Shown: positions 21,410 through 31,411 of the stretch, in pieces
Layout: every line of letters begins with the position of its first letter
Position numbering within the stretch: the first letter of the stretch is position 1
Origin: Sphaerulina vaccinii
Lineage: Eukaryota > Ascomycota > Dothideomycetes > Mycosphaerellales > Mycosphaerellaceae
Direction: 5' to 3'
Assembly: GCA_022570795.1 (NCBI GenBank)
Contig: JAKUDP010000003.1
Span: forward strand, 434,001-498,000
DNA length: 64,000 nt
Notes under the pieces: generated by a model
Seen by the model: only the letters and a program-made list of their open reading frames with translations
Databases searched by the model: none
What the model was told of the DNA's origin: nothing
Made by a program: the position numbers and the translations under genes

Positions 21410-22648
21410 TTACCTTCCAGCCTGTCTCAAGTTCTCATCGTACTCTTCCGCAGTCCTGCCAATCCGGTCGCCTCGTCGTATGCTATCCTTGTACTGCTCC
21501 TCAGTGTACAAGGTCATACCAAGCCCACCACGAACAACGTCGCCAAGATGTACAGCATACGCACTCGACATAGAGAAGGGATCACGGAACTATTGCGCTG
21601 TCAGCACTAGCATTACTCCTCTGACTGCAGGATGTCTCACAATCTGGTGAGCAGCGGCTATCGGAACGCTTTGAAGCATCGATTCTCTCAGCTCCCTGAT
21701 CTCAGCGACTTCGGTTGAGTCTGTGCCGCGCGCAACTTCCATTGCATCGGCCGCTTTCTTAGACCAGGCCTCCAGAATCTTAACGGATGGCAGCAGCACG
21801 ATACTTGGAGTTTTCAAGATCTGATTTGCGAGCGTGATGGCAGCGTGCTTGTAACACAAAGCCAGCGACATCCCGGCTATGTCTTCAGCTTCGAGAAGTC
21901 CAGCAAGCATAATGTTATACGCCACCTTTTCCTGATCTGTCAGGGGAGTCTCGAGAGCTCGAAGTCGTGTAGCCATGGCTTCTCGGACAGTAGGACGCTC
22001 AAGCTCTTCTGCACTCAGATGTAACATTGCCTCCTGGAGCATGTCTGGGACTTTGTATCCATTGAGCTGGTAGCTTAGAACGTTGGCGAGTCGCCGTCTG
22101 CAGTTGCTGATATGCTCCGTGTTCGGAGGAAGCGTACAGGCGCGGCAGTTGCACGTGAAGCCGAAGTATGCTTTCAAAACGCCCGCTCGTTGTCCTTTGG
22201 TCATGCCATGGAGCTCGTCCTGATAACTGATGAGCACTTCTTCGCCGCGTGAGATCGGCTTGAGGGCGATGACTGTAGCCTGATCATCCCGCTGAGACAC
22301 TTCGGCATTTGGTACGCACGAATGGTTGATTCGAGATATCTCCATCAATATGACCAGTGATGGTGAGCTGTCGTCGTGGTCACCGAAGCAATTTGCCTTG
22401 AAAATTCGCAAGATTTTGGTAGGCAGTGGTCGATGGCCTTCGTGAAGTTCGAGGAAACGTTTCTGATCTTGCACGGGGAGCTTGTCGAAAGCTGTCTGGA
22501 CGTCTTCGTGTTCGAGGGTTCCGTGGACTTCATCGACTCTGAGGCCCACCTTATCGGACATGAAAATCGTTCCAGGCTGTAGATCTGCTGTAGTGAACAC
22601 GCCGTTGCCCCGTCCAGCTGAGGACTTGATCTCGTAGAGCTTGGCCAT
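21410..22648 (-). CDS. SET-domain protein (putative lysine methyltransferase, SMYD/Set5-like)
   Basis: 395 residues from exons 22648-21641 and 21589-21410. The SET core starts at once: GRGNGVFTTADLQPGTIFM, then ISRINHSCVPNAE (the NHSC motif that binds S-adenosylmethionine), GEEVLISYQDE (ELxxDY equivalent) and a post-SET zinc site CNCRACTLPP. The rest is helical. The second exon is my reading: the intron 21590-21640 (GTGAGA donor, CTGAC branch, AATAG acceptor) skips a stop and adds 59 residues ending YDENLRQAGR, which look clearly coding. Without splicing the protein would end 17 residues later in an unrelated tail. The family methylates histone or non-histone lysines; the target cannot be told. 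Confidence 0.88.
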
Positions 22649-23718
22649 GTTTGATGGAAAGGCAGCGCGATGAGTCCGTTTCTCTGTGCAAGGTGTGAGT
22701 GAAGCTGATATGTCGCTTGCTGTCTCCGATCAGACCGAGCCGATCGACATGTGTTATGTTGTTGATGTTCGAAGCTGTCGCGGTAGCGTGGAACCCCTCG
22801 CCCCTTCCCCTTCACCTACCTTCTAGAAATGTTTCGTGGAAGGAGCAGGAAAACGTCGTAGAAGGAGGAACTTCGACTTTGACTTCAATTCACACGGTCC
22901 CAGTTCATGAAGCGCCTGATCGGAGGCAGGTCGCTTGATGGCTTAGTCGTGCCAATTTTAGCGGCAAGTAGGCAAACGGCATGAAGCCTCACTGAAAACT
23001 AATTCCATGACAGCATCCTCGCTCTGGAGAAGCAGAAGCCTGAGGTTTGCGCATGAGCGGAGCTGATTGTGGTTGATTCACGAATCATCGACTTTTGACT
23101 ACTTACCGCGAGTCTCACTCCTCTCTTTCCTTGATCGTGACTTGAAGCGAAGCCAGAACGCGGACGCCATTCACCCAAACGCCATTCCCTCATCCGACGA
23201 GCGAGTGTTGAAACATGGTTTCTGGCATTGCTCGCCAATGGTGCCCTGGATAGAGGCGGATAGTCGTGATGCTCTCCTTGATGTTACACGGCAGCTATGG
23301 TCGCGTTCACATAGTGCCTGGTGGAAGTCATTGGTGCTGTGCAGTAAGAACCCAGGGAGGACCAAGAGCCCGCGAGGCCTGATATGGTGGCATTTCGCTC
23401 GGTGTGACTGATGCTGCGCTGTCTTCCGTCAGTGTTCATGAAGTGAGCTTGAAGTTAAGTTTGGAACAGTAGAGCTCGTGAAGCTCTCTGCAGACGAGAG
23501 TAGGATGTGGAAACATCAGAACTCGTTTCCTCGTGTCATATTGCACAGCCTCTTCGCAGAACATATCTACAGTCCAGCGCGCGAGTTCTGCGATGCTGCA
23601 TGGCATTATGGCCGCGTTATGCGTGTTTTTCTGATGAAAATCGAGGTTGTCGTGGTGGAAAGCAGAACTGAAGAGAAGGCGCTAGTGAGCCTCGAGACGA
23701 GGTCCTGGCGCTTTTCTC
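22649..23718. other. Intergenic between SET gene and U2 gene
   Basis: About 1.1 kb holding the SET promoter and upstream region of the U2 gene. No coding sequence recognised. Confidence 0.5.
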
Positions 23719-23726
23719 TATATTAA
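23719..23726 (+). promoter_or_regulatory. TATA-like box of the U2 snRNA gene
   Basis: TATATTAA lies about 35-40 bases before the likely 5' end of U2, the spacing of a polymerase II TATA box. Position and sequence are the only evidence. Confidence 0.5.
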
Positions 23727-23764
23727 CACTTGCTATCTCGCGCTCTTCTTTACACCAATAGCTC

Positions 23765-23820
23765 GTAAGCAACCACCAAAACCACCCCTACACTTTGGCC
23801 TTTCGCTAACTCCTCCAAAG
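23765..23820 (+). other. U2 intron 1 (56 nt)
   Basis: GTAAGC donor, GCTAAC branch (23805-23810), AAAG acceptor. Splicing turns the odd CCAAAGTCTTTGCC into GCTCTCTTTGCC, the expected U2 5' region. It leaves a first exon of perhaps only 7-15 nt. Confidence 0.8.
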
Positions 23821-23845
23821 TCTTTGCCTTTTGGCTTAGATCAAG

Positions 23846-23897
23846 GTATGCGAAAACAACATCTCCGACCTCATCGACTTCGCTGACACCCCTCAAG
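23846..23897 (+). other. U2 intron 2 (52 nt)
   Basis: GTATGC donor, CTGAC branch (23883-23887), CAAG acceptor, inserted between GATCAAG and TGTAGTA. TCAAG sits at the end of the upstream exon and again at the end of the intron, a direct repeat flanking the insertion. Confidence 0.92.
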
Positions 23898-23910
23898 TGT
23901 AGTATCTGTT

Positions 23911-23965
23911 GTACGTTCAAGGACCATCAACCGCGACCTCCGACCTCGACTAACACCTTCCTCAG
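23911..23965 (+). other. U2 intron 3 (55 nt)
   Basis: GTACGT donor, ACTAAC branch (23949-23954), CTCAG acceptor, inserted inside CTGTT-CTTTTCAG just after the branch-recognition segment. With intron 2 it defines a 13-nt exon. Confidence 0.93.
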
Positions 23966-24018
23966 CTTTTCAGTTTAATCTCTGAAACGAGTCTACGGAC
24001 TCTTTTAAGATTATTCTT

Positions 24019-24025
24019 ATTTTTG
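24019..24025 (+). other. Sm-protein binding site of U2
   Basis: ATTTTTG in a single-stranded AT-rich stretch between stems IIb and III, matching the Sm consensus AUUUUUG. It places the start of the 3' domain. Confidence 0.9.
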
Positions 24026-24073
24026 AAACCAGTCAATGGGCCGCTGAGCTTGCTCATGTCCATAGGCACCGTG

Positions 24074-24131
24074 GTAAGCTTCAGTCCTCACCTCTTGTTT
24101 GTTATACCAACAGTCAACTGACATATCACAG
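24074..24131 (+). other. U2 intron 4 (58 nt)
   Basis: GTAAGC donor, CTGAC branch (24118-24122), CACAG acceptor. It splits stem IV; its removal lets CGTGTC pair fully with GACGCG. An earlier CAG at 24113 lies before the branch site and would break the stem. Confidence 0.88.
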
Positions 24132-24455
24132 TCTCGAGTATTGCACTACCGCTCGACGACGCGAACACACCTTTTTCATCATCACCGCTGCTCCTCATCG
24201 AGCAGTGGGCTGGAGAAGAAGCTAGCATTCTTTCTGGCGCCGCGTTCATCCTCACTTTCTTGTATATGGCAGGATTTCGAGCGGCTCCTGCCACATCAAA
24301 GACTTCGAGATTTGCGAGCGAAGTCAACAGCAGTCGAGGAAGGCAGCATTGAGTTACAACAGCATCTTCCCATTGGCACCCACAACATACATCAACTTTT
24401 TCACAAATGCTGACATAGAGATACTACATGCATACAGACAGCAGATACCAAAAAC

Positions 24456-25157
24456 ATGCCCAGACCACCTCACGATCCATTCACAACCAATGCAGCATCA
24501 TCCTCGAGACAACCCACCCACGCCAGCGCAGCACCCACTCGCACGCGACAACCTCCGAGTCTCTTCGCGCCCTCCTTGCTGCGCCGACCAACGAGCAGAA
24601 CAACCCCACGAGTGGAGGAAGATGTCGTGCTTCCAGACTCAGATTCAGAGCCAGACACGAGTCTGCTAGGGCTAGCTCAGCGCCCGCGACAACAGCAACA
24701 GCCACTGCGCAGGACCAGGCATGGGTCACCAGAGAACAGCAGGCACGCGCGATTGAGAGCTCGACAACAGGCGGAAGACCACGATATTGTACACAGACAG
24801 CCAGATGGAAGCTACTTGCTCGGCGCGTCAACATTGGGCATAGCAGCGCCGCAAACAATGTTTGCATTGGGGCAGCAGGATGGAGATATGTCACCGGAAC
24901 AGCTCGACAACTATCACCGAGATTTGGCGAGGCGGTATTTCACTTCTGGCACACACATGGGTGGGAGACATAGCAAGGCGGCCGAAGACGGTGGGTCTAC
25001 ACAATCTACCTGGGCTAGACTGAAGAGCTGACAGGAGGCAGAATTCGAGCGAGAAACGCCGCAACTTATGGCGAGCTTGCGAAATCAGGTTATGCAGAAA
25101 CTCGAGGATGAGAAGTGGCTATATGAGCCAGCTGATCGCTTTCAGCCTGGTCTTTGA
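24456..25157 (+). CDS. Uncharacterised protein, Arg/Ser/Pro-rich
   Basis: I do not recognise this gene. Two exons (24456-24990, 25042-25157) join in frame to 216 residues. The 51-nt intron (GTGGGT donor, CTGAC branch, GGCAG acceptor) removes an in-frame TGA; without it the protein stops after 191 residues. The N-terminal half is disordered and basic (TRTRQPPSLFAPSLLRRPTS), then an acidic PDSDSEPD stretch, then a helix-prone Arg/Gln region (HARLRARQQAEDHDI). A more ordered part has SYLLGASTLGIAAPQTMFAL and YHRDLARRYF. The tail EFERETPQLMASLRNQ...KLEDEKWLYEPA looks helical and conserved in style, which supports the spliced model. It starts 285 bases after U2 on the same strand. No function is proposed. 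Confidence 0.6.
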
Positions 25158-27160
25158 TGATAATTTTGAAGCATATCGGAAAAGCAAGCTGTGATGAGGC
25201 GGGCATATATGCATGAGCTCTGCATTTGGCGAACAGAACACGGGATGTTGATATGCATGGCTTGCTCGTCACAGCCTCGTGCATGGTCGTACGCCAGGAA
25301 CACCGGCATATACTGTATGATGACAAGCCACATCTTCATTGCTGCCCGAATGGTCGAGTGCAGTATTTATGGTATACGACATCGAGAGCGCGGTCATCGC
25401 GGCAGTCAGTAATGACCAGCATTGTACATCGCATCCTTCGAAACGAGGTCTGGTGGTAGCGGTGCTGCATTGCATACAGAATAGGCGATAGCCTTTGGGG
25501 TGAATTCAAGGATCAGTGCCATATCTCTTTATCGGCATATACACGCGATCTGTATACACCCCCGATGCTTACGGCCCGCAAACTCTTCTTGGACCTCACC
25601 ATGGGTCTCGGACTTGCAGCGTGTGGTGCGCCGACGAGAATTTGCGCAATCCTGTCCAAGCCAGGCACGCTGCCAGGTTGTGCAGGAGTGGGAGGAAGCT
25701 GATAAAAGTCAAAGACACGTCGAGCTGTTCTCCCAAGGCGACTAAAACTGATCAACCTGCAATCATCGATCCAATCGGTACAAATCTCTCCAGAGTCAAA
25801 CACTCTGTACGCCACCACCACGTTCATGTGGAGCGGCAACCGTAACTCACTCGAATCAGCCAAAAAGCCAATTGTTCCTCCGTCAACTCTGCTGATACCA
25901 GAATCGACGTGCTTCTCCGCTTCTGTTCCAACTTCTCTGTTATTTCCATAGCGCTGAAAGAAACTCTATGGTAGCTCAGAACGTTGTAGCGTTCGTCGCG
26001 AGATGGAGTCTACCAGTGGTCGTCGATGAGAGGTATACCGGTAATGCTAGGTGGTACCACGCTTTGCCTAGGCGACGACATCCGGCGTCGTGATCCTGGG
26101 TGTGCACAGAACGACTTCGTCACTTCCCCCGCTGCAGGGAGAAGAAAAGACCCAGATTGCCTTTGTGTTGCCTCAACCTCAAACTGACACGAATGTACCG
26201 TACAGCCGCATGGATCCGTTGCAGCGGATCTCCTGTACGTTCGTATTCCAGGGCGCAGAGTATACCATAGCTACTTCACAAATGCATGAGGATATAACCT
26301 AGATTGGGCGTCGATATGGAGGTGAAGGGTCCATCGGCCGGAGTGCGGTTAGCAGGTGATGTATACACGATGTATAGGCTACAGACTCGGATGACGCTGC
26401 CGAAGTAGAGTGCTGTAGGGTAGGTCAAGCAAGGAAGTAGTTGTGATCATGTCAACTAGCTGCCGTATGCATTCTGGCTTCATCTCTGCAGCGGGAACAT
26501 GCAATCGACACGGCTACGGTAGACGACAATGCCTGCGAGCACCAGCCATATCGGCGGAGCTTTGTCCCACGGCGGACAGTGGTTAGCGAATGATGCAAGG
26601 GGGCGGAGAGTGCAGCAAGTTGTGCAGTCTCGGATCTCCCGTCAAAGCCCTTCAAGCAGACAGGGATCTAGGCTTTCCAGGATCGTTGTCGTTGTTCGCA
26701 CAGCACGCGGCCACCAAGAAGCGAGGCGCCCATAGCGCCATGGTGGAGACGTACCATAAAGTTCCAGCGTGCAGGTATCCACTTAGATTAGAGTTCTGAG
26801 CTTATAGAGGCGGCGCATATCGACCTGCTGCTGTGCTGTTTCTTCAAACTCTGCCGTGGACTGCTGTCCCCTTTCGCTGCGCAAACGACATCCTTCACGC
26901 TACTTGACATCCCAACATCGCGACTGCCGACAATCCACCACCGACGTATTGGGATCGGACGTGGAAAGCGCTATTCGACCTCCTTCTTCTCACTTCGCGC
27001 ATTGGGAAAGTCCGTGGGCAGAGCGCGGTTTCAGCTGATCGTCCATCCCAAAGTGGAAGCGACCGTCACACCTTCATCAACATTGAACATCCATCACACA
27101 TAGCAATACCATCGATAGCTGGACAGACGCGACGCGCAAAGAGCTGGGCACGACGACACC
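25158..27160. other. Intergenic upstream of TUP1 (2.0 kb)
   Basis: Short open frames on both strands but no motif or spliced model I can support. The last ~300 bases are rich in CGAC/CATC pyrimidine tracts typical of a fungal leader. Confidence 0.45.
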
Positions 27161-29314
27161 ATGTACAACGCGCATCGAGGCATGGCCCCTGGGCCACAGC
27201 CTGGCGCAAGACTAGCCGAGCTGCTGGAGCAGGTCCGCGCGGAGTTCGAAGCACACACTGCGAGGTCTAATGAGAATGAGCATTCATGTGAGTTTGTCTT
27301 TTGTTCTGTACTGAAATGGAAAGAGCGCGCGCGCCAGAGCGGTGGGGTCGTGAAAGAGGCTGGGAGTTAAGATGCGAAGGCATGATATACGTTGAAGGGT
27401 TAGCGCATCTGGAGGCGCTGCCACGGTATGAGACTGGACGAAGTGCTGACATGTGTTCCATGAGTTGCAGTACATGCTCAGATTCAAGAAATGGAGCTTG
27501 TCCGCACGAAGATCTACCAACTCGAGGCCAGTCACCTTGAGCAGAAACGCAGGTATGCATAGGCTGTTCTTGCACTTGCCAGACCATTATACTCACGATG
27601 AACAGATATGAAGAGGAGATTGCTCGCCTAAAGAACGAGCTGGAGCAGAGAGGTGGCCCTCCACAAGGTCCGCACTCTGCTCCATCACAACCACCTCCGC
27701 CAGCGATCGGCCATGGACCAGCTAACCTGTTTCAAGGCATAATGGCTGGAGGTCAGAGCGCACCAGGACTTGCTCCACCGCCAACAGAAGGGCAAGGCCA
27801 GCCAGGTATGCCAGGACACATGCAAGGCCAAGGACCACCAGGGTTAAATCAGCCACCACCACAACCACATAACCCATTTGCGTATGGAGCTCCTCAGCAG
27901 CCAGGTCCGCCAGGCCTCAATGGCTATGGCGGCCAGCCCCCGCAGCCGACATCCTCTCCTGGCGGCACTAAGCCACGCCTTGGTGGTGCTGGTCCTCTTA
28001 GAGGGCCTGGACCAGCTACTCCCCAGCAGAATCCAGCAGCTGCCTATCCAGGTAGTCCCCACCCCTTGACGCGCCCAACACCACCACCTCATGCTAATCG
28101 AAATCCGCATGAAGTCATTGCGCCAGACTTCGGATACACACCCGCGCAGCTTGAACAGATTGGCAATCAACTCGCCGAGTACGACCCAGAGAAGCTTCCA
28201 CCACATCTCAAGAAGCAGGGCGAAGATTGGCATGCAGTGTTCAATCCTAAGATGCAGCGGAGACTTGATGTTGACTTGGTACACAACCTGGCTCACCAAA
28301 GCGTCGTCTGCTGTGTGCGTTTCAGCGCTGACGGCAGATTCGTTGCAACTGGATGCAACAGATCTGCACAGATCTTCGACGTCAGGGACGGCAGGCAGGT
28401 TTGTCATCTGCAGGACAACAACACGAGCTCAGAAGGCGATCTCTACATCAGAAGTGTGTGCTTCAGTCCTGATGGAAAGTTCCTTGCAACAGGTGCCGAG
28501 GACAAGATCATTCGTGTCTGGGACATCGCCAACAGAATCATCAAGCATCAATTCGCGGGACATGACCAGGACATTTATTCTCTCGACTTTGCATCAGACG
28601 GCAGATACATTGCGTCTGGATCAGGAGACAGATCTATCAGACTGTGGGACCTGCAAGACGCGCAATGTGTACTATCACTCCAGATAGAAGACGGCGTTAC
28701 TACCGTTGCGATGTCGCCAAACGGTCGATATGTCGCTGCAGGTTCCTTGGACAAGAGCGTCAGAATCTGGGACACTCAGACTGGTGTTCTGGTGGAACGT
28801 ACCGAAGGCGAGCAAGGTCACAAGGACTCTGTGTACTCGGTAGCGTTCTCACCAAATGGCGAGCATCTGGTATCTGGATCACTCGACAAGACGATTCGCA
28901 TGTGGCGACTGAACCCACGAGGCGGTTATCCTCCAATGGGTGGAGGTGTCGCTCCACAACACCCTAAGAGCGGCGAATGTGTTCGCACTTTCGAAGGACA
29001 CAAGGACTTTGTTCTGTCTGTTGCATTGACACCTGATGGAAACTGGGTCATGTCTGGCTCCAAGGATCGTGGCGTACAATTCTGGGACCCCAACACGGGT
29101 GAGGCTCAGCTCATGTTGCAAGGACACAAGAATTCTGGTAAGTCATACTCTCGTTCAACTGGAGAACCAAGCTAACTGTCTCCTAGTCATCAGTGTTGCT
29201 CCCTCACCACAAGGCGGTCTTTTCGCAACTGGCTCAGGCGACATGAAGGCTCGCATTTGGCGATATGCGCCGTACAACCCGAACGACAAGCCTGTGGACG
29301 GTCCACGCTTCTAG
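27161..29314 (+). CDS. tup1: Tup1-family transcriptional co-repressor (RcoA-like)
   Basis: Nuclear WD40 co-repressor that works with Cyc8/Ssn6 to silence genes through histone deacetylases. Exons 27161-27287, 27471-27552, 27606-29137 and 29187-29314 join in frame to 622 residues. The N-terminal tetramerisation helix spans the first three exons (RLAELLEQVRAEFEAH, then MELVRTKIYQLEASH, then YEEEIARLKNELEQRG). A Pro/Gly/Gln-rich linker follows, then PQLEQIGNQLAEYDPEKLPPH-type sequence and seven WD repeats from about residue 300 (VCCVRFSADGRFVATGCNR, IRVWDIANR, IRLWDLQDA, VRIWDTQTG, IRMWRLNPR, VQFWDPNTG, ARIWRYAPY). Length and order match fungal Tup1. The first intron (183 nt) is longer than most here. 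Translation of the last repeat needs the final exon. Confidence 0.96.
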
Positions 29315-29921
29315 GAGTATGTGTATCGTTATTGCAGGATCTGCGGCCAGAACAGTCAATACGCAAGGATGGCAAATGATACTGCGAACTGCTGCTCTCT
29401 TCTCGCTGAAGAATCTGCGAGTGTCGAGGCAGGTGCGCTCGGTTCACTCTGGGTACTACCAGATCAAATCGCGATACGGGAATGCGATAAATGTCGCATC
29501 GAAAGACGCTGCTGGTTGTCGGTCTATGGCGCTTGGCTCTGCCAGTATTGTAGAAGATTTGTCTCTTCCCAGTACAGGCGCCAAACTTGAGCCGCTTACG
29601 AGCAAACATAAATTCGGAATAGACGTCAAATATCAAATATACAAAATGGAATGCATCAGCCGATTGACATTCATTTTCCTTTCTCTTTCTCGCCCAACCC
29701 CTCCTCCACTATGATACCGAAAGGAGCAACAGAGTCTTTCCAGCTGAGGCTTGCGAGCGGAGATGTTTGAACATTATGTGCAGTTACAAGAGCAAATAAT
29801 CTTGTGGTGTCTTCACGTGCTGCCGTGCCTTCAACGTGATCCACTATACTCTCTTCGCGTCTCTTCATCCCGCATCAGTCTTCCCTCTCACTTTCTACAT
29901 GTACAATCAAAGAACCACAAA
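29315..29921. other. Intergenic TUP1 / ORC6
   Basis: About 600 bases, 3' flank of TUP1 and promoter/leader of ORC6. An in-frame upstream extension of the ORC6 frame exists from 29751 but does not look like protein. Confidence 0.5.
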
Positions 29922-31196
29922 ATGCCTTCACCGACCGAGACAGCTCTGTCCACGTTACTACCCACAATCTCCTTCCTGCCTCCCGACCTGGTGTCGTTAG
30001 CAAATAGTCTCCTCGCCCAATCGCGAAGCAAAGCCGCGTCTCTGAAACCTGAAGAAGAAATTGGACGAATCTATGCTGTAGCGCATATTGCCGCTGAACG
30101 ACTTAAGAAACGGCTTGATCTTGAAGTGGATAAGCCGAAGCCGCCATGTCGACCTGTTGTGTACAAGAAGTTGTATACTTATCTCGATGGGGTGCTGAGC
30201 ATGCCTGTCACGACCCCGAGGAAGAATGGGACGCCGAACAGCAAGAGTCATGTAGGAAGTAGGACAACCCCAAGACAGAAAGTGGTCGTGGAGGCTAGTC
30301 CGAGTGTGAGGAAGACACAGACGCCTATGACTGCGACGAAACGAACAGCAGCTGCAGTGGTTGAGGCCAAGCCAGTGGAGGGCATTCCAGATTTCATCAT
30401 GCCATTGGTGAGGGCGATGTGCAAAGCTACGAGGACACCCAAGGCAAGTCCGCATGTTGTTGTGGGTGCGGGAGCGGTGGCTAAGGAAATCGCATCGAGG
30501 ACCATCAAGCGTGGACTGGATAAGGAACCCGCGACGAAGAGGAGAAGGACGAGGACGCCGCAGAAAGAAGTGGCAGTAGTAGAGGATGCTGGCGATGCTG
30601 TTGCAGTGGCTAAGTGGCCTGCGCTTGCAATCGCGTTGCATACTTATACTGTTGCGAGGATGAGAGGAGTGGAGACTGATGCTGAAGAGATGGTCGAGGT
30701 ACAGGAGCAGGCTAGGGACTCTGTGGAGCAGTATTGTATTCAGAATGCTGCGACGCTACCGAAAGAGTTGGAGACTGTAACGGCGGAGAGCTTGAAGAAG
30801 CCGCTGGACTTTTACATGCTTGAGGCAGAGGATTGTGGGTGGTTGGATATGGATTGGTATCGGAATGTTCCCGAGAACATCGAGAATGAGGACGATGAGT
30901 CCCAAAACGATGGAGATGAAGATGTTGATATGGAAGACGAAGACGAAGGACCTGTCACGCCGAGGAAATGTCCTTCGAAGACTCCGCTCAGACGAAAGGA
31001 GAAACATGGTGGGAAAGCTGCTTTGGCATTTGAGGGCTTGTTCGAGGATGATCTGGGCGCTGCTGGATTACTGCCTGGACTTGGGACTATGTTTCAGCCT
31101 GCGATTGACTGGCTGAGTGATGAGAGGAGAGCGGATTATGCCAAGTGGAAGAAGAGCATTCTCAAGGAATGTGCTGCAATCGAAGCGAAGGCATAG
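29922..31196 (+). CDS. orc6: Origin recognition complex subunit 6 (Orc6)
   Basis: Nuclear replication-licensing factor of 424 residues. I place the start at 29922 because MPSPTETALSTLLPTISFLP begins the conserved TFIIB-like helical domain of fungal Orc6; the frame is open 57 codons further up. The first cyclin-box-like half has LAQSRSKAASLKPEEEIGRI, AHIAAERLKKRLDL and CRPVVYKKLYTYLDGVL. A basic Ser/Thr/Pro linker with TP and SP sites (TPRKNGTPNSK, KTQTPMT) offers CDK phosphorylation sites. The second half has AKWPALAIALHTYTVARMRG, an acidic run (DGDEDVDMEDEDEG) and a C-terminal helix. Intronless. Convergent with the CobW gene, 215 bases apart. Confidence 0.93.
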   Translation: MPSPTETALSTLLPTISFLPPDLVSLANSLLAQSRSKAASLKPEEEIGRIYAVAHIAAERLKKRLDLEVDKPKPPCRPVVYKKLYTYLDGVLSMPVTTPRKNGTPNSKSHVGSRTTPRQKVVVEASPSVRKTQTPMTATKRTAAAVVEAKPVEGIPDFIMPLVRAMCKATRTPKASPHVVVGAGAVAKEIASRTIKRGLDKEPATKRRRTRTPQKEVAVVEDAGDAVAVAKWPALAIALHTYTVARMRGVETDAEEMVEVQEQARDSVEQYCIQNAATLPKELETVTAESLKKPLDFYMLEAEDCGWLDMDWYRNVPENIENEDDESQNDGDEDVDMEDEDEGPVTPRKCPSKTPLRRKEKHGGKAALAFEGLFEDDLGAAGLLPGLGTMFQPAIDWLSDERRADYAKWKKSILKECAAIEAKA

Positions 31197-31411
31197 TGTA
31201 TCGGAGAATGACTTGATGACAGAAGATGTTATACCATACCATGAAGATGCATATGATAATAAGCACGCTTTCTCCTCATGTGATACATCAAGCCACTGTG
31301 CATACATGCGGTGTGCAAATGTCGGGAACAGCAATGGCTGGAGATGAAAAAATGATCTTTCATGAGCACCTTTTTACTCTTGTGTCTATACTCTAATAAC
31401 GCCACGCAAGA

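Larger units (their letters stand above)
23758..24170 (+). ncRNA. U2 snRNA gene interrupted by four spliceosomal introns
   Basis: U2 pairs with the intron branch site and with U6 in the spliceosome. Exons: about 23758-23764, 23821-23845, 23898-23910, 23966-24073 and 24132 to about 24170, some 192 nt spliced. Joined, they give the conserved 5' domain: CTTTGCCTTTTGGC, TTAGATCAAG, then TGTAGTATCTGTT with the branch-binding GTAGTA, then CTTTTCAGTTTAATCTCTGA (stem IIa). Next come hairpin GAGTC-TACG-GACTC (IIb), Sm site ATTTTTG at 24019-24025, stem III (ATGGGC/GTCCAT around TGAGC-TT-GCTCA), and stem IV with the typical loop TATTGCACTACC. The outer part of stem IV (CGTG+TC with GACGCG) forms only across the last splice junction. 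The 5' end is uncertain by several bases, and so is the 3' end. Confidence 0.93.

Noticed and set aside
24088..24413. Open frames on both strands over the U2 3' part
   Set aside because: They overlap conserved U2 structure and have no protein character; they are shadows.
25500..26302. Possible spliced gene downstream of the 24456 gene
   Set aside because: Fragments in different frames have no splice signals that join them and no recognisable motif.
29751..29921. 57-codon N-terminal extension of Orc6
   Set aside because: The sequence is not protein-like and the conserved domain starts at the ATG at 29922.
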